Below, one piece after another: positions 45,278 to 53,740 of a stretch of 64,000 bases of DNA. The DNA is taken from the NCBI GenBank assembly GCA_963677445.2, contig CAXXGF010000054.1, positions 1 to 64,000 on the forward strand, given 5' to 3'. The notes beneath the pieces are model-generated. The model was not told the DNA's origin, made no database searches, and saw only the letters and a program-made list of their open reading frames with translations. The stretch's first letter is position 1, and the number at the start of each line of letters is the position of its first letter. Source of the stretch: G963677445 sp963677445 (lineage in GTDB: Bacteria > Bacteroidota > Ignavibacteria > Ignavibacteriales > Melioribacteraceae). The position numbers and the translations under genes are program-made.

Positions 45278-45295
45278 TGTGCAGTTTTTGCACAG
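45278..45295. promoter_or_regulatory. Predicted enhancer site 1 for the NtrC-type activator
   Basis: TGTGCAGTTTTTGCACAG, an inverted repeat TGTGCA-N5-TGCACA. Starts two bases after the activator's stop codon. First of three copies fitting YGTGYAGWTTNYGCACAS. Confidence 0.7.
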
Positions 45296-45350
45296 TATAC
45301 TGTATTGACTTTATCAAACGAATGATTTCCCACCCATTCCTATCCGTTAC

Positions 45351-45368
45351 CGTGTAGTTTACGCACAC
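45351..45368. promoter_or_regulatory. Predicted enhancer site 2
   Basis: CGTGTAGTTTACGCACAC, second copy; its start is 73 bp (about seven helical turns) from site 1. Confidence 0.7.
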
Positions 45369-45391
45369 TACTCTTAAAGTATTAAACAATG

Positions 45392-45409
45392 TGTGTAGAT
45401 TCCGCACAC
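45392..45409. promoter_or_regulatory. Predicted enhancer site 3
   Basis: TGTGTAGATTCCGCACAC, third copy; 41 bp (about four turns) from site 2 and about 85 bp upstream of the -24 element, a normal enhancer distance. Confidence 0.7.
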
Positions 45410-45493
45410 TCGCTTCATTTTTCCTAAAATAAGGTTTCAATAATATTTAAACATACCTGTTATCCCTCTTAATTGTAATAACTTAATAGTTGC

Positions 45494-45508
45494 GGTATGA
45501 ATATTGCA
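45494..45508 (+). promoter_or_regulatory. Sigma-54 (-24/-12) promoter of the abl operon
   Basis: GG (45494-45495), ten bases, GC (45506-45507), with TTGCA at the -12 element: GGTATGAATATTGCA. Lies about 84 bases before the ablA start. The -24 half is weaker than consensus (CGGTAT versus TGGCAC). Confidence 0.72.
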
Positions 45509-45590
45509 TGACTACACGTAAATTGAAAAATAATGGAAATCAACTCTCCGGCCCCGAAAAAGAAAAAACAAAAATATATACAGGAAAAAT

Positions 45591-46919
45591 ATGCCTATTT
45601 ATAATGACCATCAGCAGGTCCTCGCTGAAAAAATTGATTCTGATGTTATAAAATCAAAATGGAAAGACTGGAAATGGCAGTTGCGCCACTCAATTAAAGA
45701 TATCGATACTTTTGAAAAAATACTGGGTATCAAATTCTCGAAAAAAGAAAAGGAAGATTTAAACAAAACTCTCGACCGCTTTCCACTTTCTGTAACCCCC
45801 TATTATTTATCTCTTATAAATCCTGAAGATTTCAGAAATGATCCGGTATATAAACAATCTATCCCAATGCCTCAGGAATTAATAATTGGTGAGCATGAAC
45901 TTTCAGATCCTCTTGCTGAAGACAAAGACAGTCCGGCGCCCGGAATTACACATCGTTATCCCGACAGGGTGCTTTTTACAATAAGCAATATCTGCTCAAT
46001 GTATTGCAGGCATTGTACCAGGAAAAGAAAAGTCGGAGATGTCGATTATATACCCAACCGGGGCATGATAAAAACCGGTTTGAACTATATCAGAAAAACA
46101 CCTGAAGTAAGGGATGTACTGCTTTCGGGAGGTGATCCACTGATGCTGGATGACGACTATCTCGATTGGATACTGGGGGAAATAAGGAAAATTCCTCATG
46201 TTGAAATAATACGAATAGGCACCAGAATGCCTGTAGTGCTGCCATACAGAATTACCGATAATCTCATTAAGGTTCTGAAAAAACATCAGCCTTTGTGGAT
46301 AAACACACATTTTAATCACCCGGTTGAAATTACGGCTTCCTCAAAAGAGGCTCTCGCTATCCTGGCCGATGGCGGTTTTCCAATGGGAAATCAGTCTGTT
46401 CTTCTCGCGGGTGTTAATGACTGCCCCCGCATTATGAAAGCTCTTGTTCATAAGCTGGTTATCAACAGGGTCCGGCCATATTATCTTTACCAGTGTGATC
46501 TTTCAGAAGGTCTTTCACATTTCAGAACGCCTGTAGGAAAGGGTATTGAGATCATCGAAAGTCTTATAGGACATACATCCGGTTTCGCGGTTCCGACTTA
46601 TGTAATTGACGCGCCCGGGGGCGGGGGAAAAATTCCTATTATGCCCAACTACCTGATTTCATGGTCAACTCACAAGGTTGTGCTTAGAAATTACGAGGGA
46701 GTAATTACAACCTATAAAGAACCGGATTCTTACGAACCTTATTTCTGTGACCGAAATTGTGAGAAGTGTGATTTGGTATTAAATCTCGGCGATGGTGATG
46801 AGTATAAAGCTATAGGAATTGCCGAACTTCTTTCAGACGCCGAGGAAACTATTTCTCTGGTGCCGCAGAATAATGACAGGCTCGAAAGGAGAAACATCGA
46901 TTCGGATGAAGCTGCCTGA
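45591..46919 (+). CDS. ablA: Lysine 2,3-aminomutase
   Basis: Radical-SAM, PLP-dependent enzyme converting L-lysine to L-beta-lysine (also called KamA). 442 residues. Iron-sulfur cluster motif CSMYCRHC (Cys135, Cys139, Cys142), RTRKRK-like basic stretch after it, SGGDPLMLDDDYL, PLP lysine Lys347 in APGGGGKIP, MPNYL, and the C-terminal zinc cysteines in CDRNCEKC. First gene of an operon ablA-symporter-ablB behind a sigma-54 promoter. With AblB it makes N-epsilon-acetyl-beta-lysine, a known osmolyte of methanogens and some bacteria. Confidence 0.95.
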   Translation: MPIYNDHQQVLAEKIDSDVIKSKWKDWKWQLRHSIKDIDTFEKILGIKFSKKEKEDLNKTLDRFPLSVTPYYLSLINPEDFRNDPVYKQSIPMPQELIIGEHELSDPLAEDKDSPAPGITHRYPDRVLFTISNICSMYCRHCTRKRKVGDVDYIPNRGMIKTGLNYIRKTPEVRDVLLSGGDPLMLDDDYLDWILGEIRKIPHVEIIRIGTRMPVVLPYRITDNLIKVLKKHQPLWINTHFNHPVEITASSKEALAILADGGFPMGNQSVLLAGVNDCPRIMKALVHKLVINRVRPYYLYQCDLSEGLSHFRTPVGKGIEIIESLIGHTSGFAVPTYVIDAPGGGGKIPIMPNYLISWSTHKVVLRNYEGVITTYKEPDSYEPYFCDRNCEKCDLVLNLGDGDEYKAIGIAELLSDAEETISLVPQNNDRLERRNIDSDEAA

Positions 46920-46962
46920 AATGATCTAAACAACATATTTTTATCACAATACTAATTTATTC

Positions 46963-48375
46963 ATGCATATTATCGATGAAATTATCTTCGGGGTATATTT
47001 TATCGCTGTCCTTGGCGTCGGCGTATATTTTTACTTAAAGAACCAGAACAGGGAAGAATATTTTGTGGGAGGCAGATCAATGAGCGCTTCCCATATTGGA
47101 ATGTCCATTGTCGCTACGGATGTCGGGGGAGGTTTCAGTATCGGACTCGGAGGCCTTGGCTTTATTATGGGCATCTCCGGAAGCTGGCTGCTATTTACCG
47201 GACTTATAGGAGCATGGGCAGCCGCGGTTTTTGTTGTGCCAAAGGTGAAAAAAAATGACGCTCTTTATGGACTGCTTACATATCCTGATTTTCTCCGCAC
47301 CAGATATAATTCAAAAGTAGCGAACGGAGCCGCCGCAATTTCGGCAATAGGTTACCTTGGTTTTACGAGCGCCCAGGTTCTTGCCGGAGCAAAACTTGCC
47401 GCCGGAAGTGTTTTATATGACAGCGGTTTTTCAGATCCTTTAACTGTCGCCCTTTATATCATGGGAGGCATTATTATAATTTATACCGTGATGGGTGGAA
47501 TCAAAGCTGTTATATATACTGACACAATTCAATGGATTATTCTGCTTCTGGGACTTTTCCTTTTTGGAATTCCATTCGCGTATATAGAAGTTGGCGGCCT
47601 GGAAGGTCTGCGGGAACATCTTAGTCCTGAATTTTTTACCCTGACCAACGTTACCATCACACAGCTTTTTAACTGGCTGATAGTCATATTTCCCATCTGG
47701 TTTATAGCGATGACATTATACCAGAGAATTTATGCCTGTAAAAATGTAAAAGAAGCTAAAAAAGCATTTTTTATAGCGGGTCTTCTGGAATATCCCTTCA
47801 TGGCTTTTGCGGGAGTTATCCTCGGAATGATTGCCAGAATATTTTATCCCGAGGCTGATCCCGAAATGGGTATGCCTCTGATGCTTAGGGAAGTTCTGCC
47901 TGTTGGAATTACCGGAATTGTTCTCGCGGCTTATTTTTCGGCTATCATGTCCACTGCCGACAGCTGCCTTATCGCTTCATCCGGCAACCTGGTTAATGAT
48001 GTAATTGAAAGAATGCTTAAAAAGAAACCAGGGAAAAATGCCCTGGTAAGGATATCCCAGGTAACTACTTTAGCTCTTGGTATTATTGCTATTATTCTGG
48101 CGGGTAATTATACTTCTGTGCTTGATATAATACTTCAGGCATATTCCATTATGGTGGCTGGCCTCTTTTTCATAACCATTATGGCCCTCTATTCAAAAAA
48201 CCGCGATTCCCTTCAGGCTCTCGTGTCGATGATAACGGGGGGAGGAGTTACGGTAATTCTGATTATTTGGGGAGCTAAAATGCCCCTGGAACTTGATCCC
48301 ACTTTTTATGGTATTTTGGCCTCGGTTATCGCGTGGTATTTAACAAAATTATTCAGGAAAGCAGAAAATGTATGA
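46963..48375 (+). CDS. Sodium:solute symporter (SSS family)
   Basis: 470 residues, about 13 transmembrane helices, LeuT-type fold. Family stretches: REEYFVGGRSMSASHIGMSI, GGGFSIGLGGLGFIMGI, YTVMGGIKAVIYTDTIQWII, and YFSAIMSTADSCLIASSGNL in the sodium-site helix. Lies between ablA and ablB (overlapping ablB by 8 bases), so its substrate is plausibly lysine, beta-lysine or the acetylated osmolyte. The substrate is an inference from the operon only. Confidence 0.88.
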   Translation: MHIIDEIIFGVYFIAVLGVGVYFYLKNQNREEYFVGGRSMSASHIGMSIVATDVGGGFSIGLGGLGFIMGISGSWLLFTGLIGAWAAAVFVVPKVKKNDALYGLLTYPDFLRTRYNSKVANGAAAISAIGYLGFTSAQVLAGAKLAAGSVLYDSGFSDPLTVALYIMGGIIIIYTVMGGIKAVIYTDTIQWIILLLGLFLFGIPFAYIEVGGLEGLREHLSPEFFTLTNVTITQLFNWLIVIFPIWFIAMTLYQRIYACKNVKEAKKAFFIAGLLEYPFMAFAGVILGMIARIFYPEADPEMGMPLMLREVLPVGITGIVLAAYFSAIMSTADSCLIASSGNLVNDVIERMLKKKPGKNALVRISQVTTLALGIIAIILAGNYTSVLDIILQAYSIMVAGLFFITIMALYSKNRDSLQALVSMITGGGVTVILIIWGAKMPLELDPTFYGILASVIAWYLTKLFRKAENV

Positions 48376-49210
48376 TAAAATTGAATATGCCGGATCATCG
48401 CTGATTCAGCACGGAAAAATGAATAACAGAATATACCTTATGAAATATTCACCAAAGGATGAAGAGACTATCTTTCCCTTTATGAATAAGCTTTTATCTG
48501 ACAACTCTTATGACAAAATATTCTGTAAGGTTCCCGCTTCCTCCGCCGATCTTTTCTTTTCAGAAGGATTTTTACTTGAAGCTTATATCCCTGAATTTTA
48601 TATAGGAAAAGAAGATGTTCTTTTTATGTCGAAATATTTCGGTGAAAGAGCATCGGTACCCTGTGACCAGATGCAAATAATTAAAGACAATATTAACATC
48701 GCAAACGAGAAAAAGAATAAAATATCGGGAGACCCATTGCCCGGTAAATTTTCCATCAGACCCCTGAAAGAGGAAAACGCGCCTGAATTGACTGAAGTGT
48801 ATAAAGAAGTATTTAAAACATACCCATTCCCCATTCATGAACCTGATTATATTATTAAAACCATGCGGGATAATATTTTTTATTTTGGCGTTTTTGAAGA
48901 TGGAAAACTGGCAGCGGCCTCATCGGCAGAATCAGACTTGAAGTCTCTTAATGCCGAAATGACCGATTTCGCCACTCTTCCCGAATACCGCGGCAACGGA
49001 CTGGCTCTTTACCTGCTTCATGAAATGGAAAAGTTTATGATAAAAAAGGGATTCCTGAATCTTTATACAATAGCGCGCGCCTTTTCAGCAGGGATGAATA
49101 TTACTTTCGCCAAAGCGGGATATAACTTTTCCGGCACCCTGATAAACAATACCGATATTTCAGGCAGAATAGAAAGCATGAATGTCTGGTACCGGCTGGT
49201 AAATAAATAA
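48368..49210 (+). CDS. ablB: Beta-lysine N6-acetyltransferase
   Basis: 280 residues, GNAT fold in the C-terminal half: FSIRPLKEENAPELTEVYKE, FYFGVFEDGKLAAASSAE, and the acetyl-CoA loop LPEYRGNGLALYLLHEMEK. The N-terminal half (DKIEYAGSSLIQHGKMNNRI; YDKIFCKVPAS; FFSEGFLLEAYIPEFY) is specific to the AblB family. Acetylates the epsilon amino group of beta-lysine to finish the osmolyte. Overlaps the symporter gene by 8 bases, so it is translationally coupled. Confidence 0.9.
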   Translation: MYDKIEYAGSSLIQHGKMNNRIYLMKYSPKDEETIFPFMNKLLSDNSYDKIFCKVPASSADLFFSEGFLLEAYIPEFYIGKEDVLFMSKYFGERASVPCDQMQIIKDNINIANEKKNKISGDPLPGKFSIRPLKEENAPELTEVYKEVFKTYPFPIHEPDYIIKTMRDNIFYFGVFEDGKLAAASSAESDLKSLNAEMTDFATLPEYRGNGLALYLLHEMEKFMIKKGFLNLYTIARAFSAGMNITFAKAGYNFSGTLINNTDISGRIESMNVWYRLVNK

Positions 49211-49370
49211 CAGAATTTTATGTAATCCCCGTTAGAGAAAATTCATGAATTTTTTCCAATGGGGGATACCCGCCACCTTTAACCTCCCACACACACTACA
49301 CACCCCTCTGAATCTTTTTCATTAAAAAGACATCATATCTGATAGTTGAAATTAATAATTGGTATTTTGA

Positions 49371-50165
49371 ATGGAAATCGCAGGACTTATATCAGCATTA
49401 ATAATCGGGATTACATTAGGACTCATAGGAGGAGGCGGTTCGATATTGACGGTTCCTGCTCTTGTCTATATTTTAAGTGTTGAGCCGGTGGCAGCTACCG
49501 CATATTCACTTTTTATAGTAGGGCTTACCGCGCTGGTTGGCTCTTTTCAATATATGCGGAAACAGCTTGTCAGCTACCGGACCGCGGTAATATTCGCTAT
49601 CCCGGCATTTATCGCGGTATATATGACACGCAGGTTTTTAGTTCCGGCTATTCCTGATCATATTATGTCAATTGCCGGTCTTGATCTTACAAAAGATCTT
49701 TTTATAATGCTGCTCTTCGCAATACTGATGGTAGCCGCCGCTGTTTCTATGATAAGAGATAAAAAATCTCAGGATACGGAGGGTGAGCCTGAGTTTAATT
49801 ATCCCCTTATTTTACTGGAAGGATTTGTAGTAGGTATTTTAACCGGACTTGTAGGCGCGGGAGGAGGATTTCTTATTATTCCGGCGCTTGTGCTGCTGGC
49901 AAGGCTTCCTATGAATATGGCTGTCGGCACTTCACTTCTTATAATAGCGGCAAAATCATTAATCGGTTTCCTGGGTGACGTGAGTGAGATGAATCTCGAC
50001 TGGACGCTCCTGTTGAAGTTTACGGCATTTACCATTGTTGGTATTTTTGCCGGAATCTGGCTGACAAAATATATACCGGGTAAAAAACTGAAACCTGCCT
50101 TCGGATGGTTTGTTCTGGTAATGGGAGTATATATAATTTCCAAAGAATTATATCAAAGTTTGTAA
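49371..50165 (+). CDS. TauE/SafE-family membrane exporter
   Basis: 264 residues, about eight transmembrane helices in two repeats, each opening with a glycine-rich motif: GLIGGGGSILTVPAL near the N-terminus and GLVGAGGGFLIIPAL in the middle. The family exports sulfite, sulfonates or related sulfur compounds. The two genes behind it (rhodanese, MBL-rhodanese) are sulfur enzymes, so a role in removing sulfite or thiosulfate from sulfide/persulfide oxidation is likely. First gene of that operon (22 bases to the next). Confidence 0.88.
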   Translation: MEIAGLISALIIGITLGLIGGGGSILTVPALVYILSVEPVAATAYSLFIVGLTALVGSFQYMRKQLVSYRTAVIFAIPAFIAVYMTRRFLVPAIPDHIMSIAGLDLTKDLFIMLLFAILMVAAAVSMIRDKKSQDTEGEPEFNYPLILLEGFVVGILTGLVGAGGGFLIIPALVLLARLPMNMAVGTSLLIIAAKSLIGFLGDVSEMNLDWTLLLKFTAFTIVGIFAGIWLTKYIPGKKLKPAFGWFVLVMGVYIISKELYQSL

Positions 50166-50187
50166 ATAAAAATACAGGAGAATAAAT

Positions 50188-50538
50188 ATGTATTCACTTT
50201 TTTCGACACGCGCCGGTAAAAAAACCGGAGTAGTAAACCTCGATTCAAAATCATTTGAAAAACAGATGCAGAATGATAAAGAAGCGGTTCTGATAGACAC
50301 CAGAACACTCAAAGAATATGAGGACGCGAGAATCCCCAACTCAAAACTTATCGATATTATGAGTCCCACATTCAGGGATGATATCGATAAACTTGACCGG
50401 TCAAAGAGCTACTATCTTTATTGCCGAAGCGGGAACCGCAGCTACCAGGCAGGAATGATAATGAGTAAGATGGGATTCGAAAAAGTGTATAACCTTGAAC
50501 CGGGCATTATCGGCTGGTCAGGCGACATTATTTATTAA
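50188..50538 (+). CDS. Single-domain rhodanese
   Basis: 116 residues. Rhodanese fold with active-site loop YLYCRSGNRSYQAG (Cys in CRSGNRS), a persulfide-carrying cysteine used in sulfur transfer. N-terminal VVNLDSKSFEKQM and VLIDTRTLKEYEDARIP are typical. No signal peptide. Second gene of the sulfur operon, 20 bases before the MBL-rhodanese gene with a GAAGGAG ribosome site. Confidence 0.9.
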   Translation: MYSLFSTRAGKKTGVVNLDSKSFEKQMQNDKEAVLIDTRTLKEYEDARIPNSKLIDIMSPTFRDDIDKLDRSKSYYLYCRSGNRSYQAGMIMSKMGFEKVYNLEPGIIGWSGDIIY

Positions 50539-50557
50539 AATTTGAAGGAGACAAAAG

Positions 50558-51982
50558 ATGTATTTTAAACATATATATGAAAAAGGATTAGCGCAGGCGA
50601 GTTATATAGTCGGATGTCAGTCGAAAGGTGTCGCGATGGTAATTGACCCCCGCAGGGATATTGATGTTTACCTCGACATTGCCGAAAAAGAAAATCTTAC
50701 GATCACACATGTAACCGAAACACATATACACGCCGATTTCTTAAGCGGAGCCCGTGAGCTGGCGGAGGTAACCGGCGCAAAACTGCTTCTTTCCGACGAA
50801 GGAGGCCCCGACTGGCAGTACCAGTTTGATCATGAAGGGTTGCGTGACGATGATACATTTAAGGTAGGAAACCTGAAAATTGATGTTATGCACACACCGG
50901 GCCACACTCCGGAACATATCAGTTTTTTACTGACTGATACTCCCGCGGGCAATTACCCCGTTATGGTATTCACAGGTGATTTTGTATTCGTGGGTGATAT
51001 AGGCAGACCCGATCTGCTGGAAAAAGCTGCAGGAATTAAAAACACCCAGGAAACAGGAGCCAGAGCTCTATTCAAATCACTCGAAAAATTCAAAAAGCTT
51101 CCCGATCATGTTCAGGTATGGCCCGCTCATGGAGCCGGATCGGCATGCGGCAAAGCTCTCGGAGCTGTGCCAAGTTCAACGGTCGGATATGAAAAACTGG
51201 TTAACTGGGGCCTGCAGATTGAAGATGAAGAAAAGTTTGTGGAAGCGATTCTTGAAGGACAGCCTGAACCGCCGGTATATTTCGCGATGATGAAAAAACT
51301 CAATAAAACCGGTCCGGAAATTCTTGGCGGACTGCCTCATCCTGCCCGTTATACTCTTACCCAGTTCCGCAAGGCTCTGCATGATAATATCAGAATTATC
51401 GATACACGCGACAAATTATCATTCGCAGGAGGGCATGTTCGCGGAGCGGTAAATATTCAGGATAACAGCGCTTTCAGCACCTGGGCCGGCTGGATACTCA
51501 ATTATGATGAACCCTTTGTGCTTATAGCCTCTCCACACAGAATTGAGGAACTGACCCGCGCTCTGATCAGAATAGGACTCGATAATATGGCCGGTTATTT
51601 TACCGATGTCGATTCATGGGCAAACCAATGCCATGAGCTTGAAACCACTGAACAAATGACGGTGAAAGATCTGATAGGGAAAAGAGCGGTTGAGGATATA
51701 GCTGTTGTGGATGTCCGCGGCTATAGCGAATATAACGCGGGACATATACCGGGAGCTGCTAATCTTCACGCGGGATATTTACTGCGGAATCTTGATAAAA
51801 TCCCGACTGACTCAAAAGTTGTCGTTCATTGCGAAAGCGGGGATCGCTCAAGCATCGCGGCCAGTCTCCTTCAATCGCAGGGATTTGATAATATTATCAA
51901 TCTTACAGGGGGCATCGCCGCATGGCGGCAGGAAGGACAGCCGGTAGAAAAAAAATCTGAAAAGAACACTATTGCTGCATAA
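50558..51982 (+). CDS. MBL-fold persulfide dioxygenase-like hydrolase fused to two rhodanese domains
   Basis: 474 residues. MBL domain (1-255): THIHADFLSG (His56, His58, Asp60), HTPGHTPEH (His116), FTGDFVFVGDIGRPDLL and VWPAHGAGSACGK, as in ETHE1-like persulfide dioxygenases. Rhodanese A (about 265-355) has IASPHRIEE where the Cys loop should be, so it is catalytically degenerate. Rhodanese B (about 370-465) has VVHCESGDRSSIAA with the Cys. Likely oxidises glutathione-type or other persulfides to sulfite, which the SafE-type exporter would remove. Last gene of the operon; followed by a strong terminator. Confidence 0.9.
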   Translation: MYFKHIYEKGLAQASYIVGCQSKGVAMVIDPRRDIDVYLDIAEKENLTITHVTETHIHADFLSGARELAEVTGAKLLLSDEGGPDWQYQFDHEGLRDDDTFKVGNLKIDVMHTPGHTPEHISFLLTDTPAGNYPVMVFTGDFVFVGDIGRPDLLEKAAGIKNTQETGARALFKSLEKFKKLPDHVQVWPAHGAGSACGKALGAVPSSTVGYEKLVNWGLQIEDEEKFVEAILEGQPEPPVYFAMMKKLNKTGPEILGGLPHPARYTLTQFRKALHDNIRIIDTRDKLSFAGGHVRGAVNIQDNSAFSTWAGWILNYDEPFVLIASPHRIEELTRALIRIGLDNMAGYFTDVDSWANQCHELETTEQMTVKDLIGKRAVEDIAVVDVRGYSEYNAGHIPGAANLHAGYLLRNLDKIPTDSKVVVHCESGDRSSIAASLLQSQGFDNIINLTGGIAAWRQEGQPVEKKSEKNTIAA

Positions 51983-51992
51983 TAACCTCATA

Positions 51993-52025
51993 TAAGCCGG
52001 CGGAATTTTTCGCCGGCTTATTTTT
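51993..52025 (+). terminator. Terminator of the sulfur operon
   Basis: TAAGCCGGCG (51993-52002), loop GAATTTTT, CGCCGGCTTA (52011-52020), then TTTTTA. A 10-bp perfect stem 10 bases after the stop codon. Confidence 0.92.
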
Positions 52026-52458
52026 ATCCAATATTCATCACAAATTCCCTCCTTTATACCTATGCTGGCAGAGCCAGAAACAAAAGGAATAACAAAAAAA
52101 ATAATCATAATTTTAATCATAAACTGGCAGAGCCAGAACCAAACTAATTGTGTTCTCCGGATTATCCTCAACATGTTAACGGTAATGTGGTGATAAGAGC
52201 GCCCGGTTGAAAAAAGTAATGAGGTATAATTTTCATGGGAGTCAGGAGTTCTGTAATTACAATTTGATGCTTTGTGAAGAGTATCAATTCCTTATGAATA
52301 GTTATATTTTCCTGTACATGACATGACATAGGTCTGTATATATCACGATTAAAATTATCTCAATTTATTTGAAATTGTTTTTGCTTATGTGGAACTTTAA
52401 ACTTACTTTCAATTATTACGATTATTGTTAGTACAGGTTAACCAGGAATTGTAAAATT
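52026..52458. repeat. Gene-free gap with hairpin units and the 48-bp element (copy B)
   Basis: CTGGCAGAGCCAG hairpin units at about 52064 and 52124, then copy B of the 48-bp element (52151-52199, reverse complement of 33621-33668). The rest is A/T-rich and must contain the promoter of the next gene. Confidence 0.55.
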
Positions 52459-52839
52459 ATGCCATATTCACTAACACCATGTAAAAACGAAAAGTATCTT
52501 CATTATTATTTCTCCGGAAATTTCAACCAGGGAGATGTGAAAGGATTCTGGAAGGATATTACAGGATTTTTGGAAGAGAAACATTCCGACAGACTTCTCC
52601 TGGAAGAAAAACCGGGCACCGAAGGGCAACTGGACACAATGGAAATATTTGAAGCTGTTAATCTTCTGGCCAACACCATTCACATGAAAGGTGTTAAAAT
52701 TGCCATACTTTATCTTGAGGGGGTAAAGGAAGAAACATTCCGGCAGGCAAAATTTGGAGAAAATGTCGCTTTCAACAGGGGTTTGCAGCTTAATATATTC
52801 TGCTCCAAACAAAAAGCGGAAGAGTGGCTTTTAAGCTGA
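52459..52839 (+). CDS. SpoIIAA/STAS-like small protein, unknown
   Basis: 126 residues, no signal peptide. Pattern of alternating strands and helices (YLHYYFSGNFNQGDVKGFWK; RLLLEEKPGTEGQLDTMEIF; KGVKIAILYLEGV; GLQLNIFCSKQKAEEWL) resembles SpoIIAA-like/STAS proteins of Bacteroidota that have no known partner. Monocistronic. The ribosome site is weak (CCAGGAATTG). Confidence 0.6.
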   Translation: MPYSLTPCKNEKYLHYYFSGNFNQGDVKGFWKDITGFLEEKHSDRLLLEEKPGTEGQLDTMEIFEAVNLLANTIHMKGVKIAILYLEGVKEETFRQAKFGENVAFNRGLQLNIFCSKQKAEEWLLS

Positions 52840-52960
52840 AATATTTAACATTATCTACCTTATTCCGGTTTTCTATTTCAATTACCCGGTAACATCACTC
52901 CCGGATTGACTTTTAATTTTACTATATATATATTCCTGTAAATATATTTGAAGGTATCAG

Positions 52961-53191
52961 ATGAACCAGCGAATTATTATTGATCCCAATATTTGCCATG
53001 GAAAACCGGTTGTAAAAGGAACCAGGGTTCTTGTCAGCAATATCCTCGGAGCATTAGCTTCGGGTGAGTCTTTCAGGGATATTATCGAAGAATATCCCAA
53101 TATCACACATGAGGATATTCTCGCGGCTCTGGCTTTTGGAAGCAATTTATCCAGTTATGAAAGTTATTCATACAATTTAAAAGTATCATGA
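52961..53191 (+). CDS. DUF433 antitoxin
   Basis: 76 residues of the DUF433 (VapB-like, winged-helix) family: RIIIDPNICHGKPVVKGTRV, LGALASGESFRDIIEEYPNI, THEDILAALAFG. Paired with a DUF5615 PIN-like protein, with ATGA overlap at 53188-53191, the usual order antitoxin-toxin. Binds the operon promoter and the toxin in related systems. Confidence 0.88.
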   Translation: MNQRIIIDPNICHGKPVVKGTRVLVSNILGALASGESFRDIIEEYPNITHEDILAALAFGSNLSSYESYSYNLKVS

Positions 53192-53544
53192 ACTTCTTTT
53201 TTGATGAAAATTTCCCAAAATCCACTGGCGAGCTACTACATTCATTAGGACACCATGTTATAGATATCAGAGGTTCAAACAAAGAAGGTTTGGATGATAA
53301 ATCAATTTTTGCCTTATGTCAGGAACACAAGGCAATTTTTCTTACAACAGACAGAGACTTTTTTCATACTATTCCACATTTGTTTAAACATCATGAGGGT
53401 GTAATAATTATTGCTCTTCGACAGCCAAATAAGCACGAAATTTATAATAAATTGAAATGGGCTCTCGATAATTTAAATATCTGTGAACTAACCGATCAAA
53501 TAATACAATTAAGAGACAATCACTATTCTGTTATTAGGAAATAA
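53188..53544 (+). CDS. DUF5615 PIN-like toxin
   Basis: 118 residues, PIN-like nuclease fold: FFFDENFPKSTGELLHSLGH (first acidic motif DEN), GLDDKSIFALCQEH and AIFLTTDRDFFHTI (TxDxDF motif). Probable RNase toxin neutralised by the DUF433 protein. Appears intact. Confidence 0.88.
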   Translation: MNFFFDENFPKSTGELLHSLGHHVIDIRGSNKEGLDDKSIFALCQEHKAIFLTTDRDFFHTIPHLFKHHEGVIIIALRQPNKHEIYNKLKWALDNLNICELTDQIIQLRDNHYSVIRK

Positions 53545-53740
53545 TATACCATATTGGTTTATCATTCAGATTTTCGAGTAAAATTTCTTCTTTATCCCAC
53601 TATGAAGTTATTCTACAAGTTGTGAAATATTTACACATATAAAGCATTATTATATCCCTTTTCATCTCAAATTCCGGATGGTACGGTTGTTGTTTAATAG
53701 TTATCAGCAACTATTAATAATCTACTAATCCGGAGGGATT

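Noticed and set aside
45277..45410. Inverted repeats after the sigma-54 activator read as its transcription terminator
   Set aside because: Three similar 18-bp sites with helical spacing and no U-runs fit enhancer sites better than terminators.
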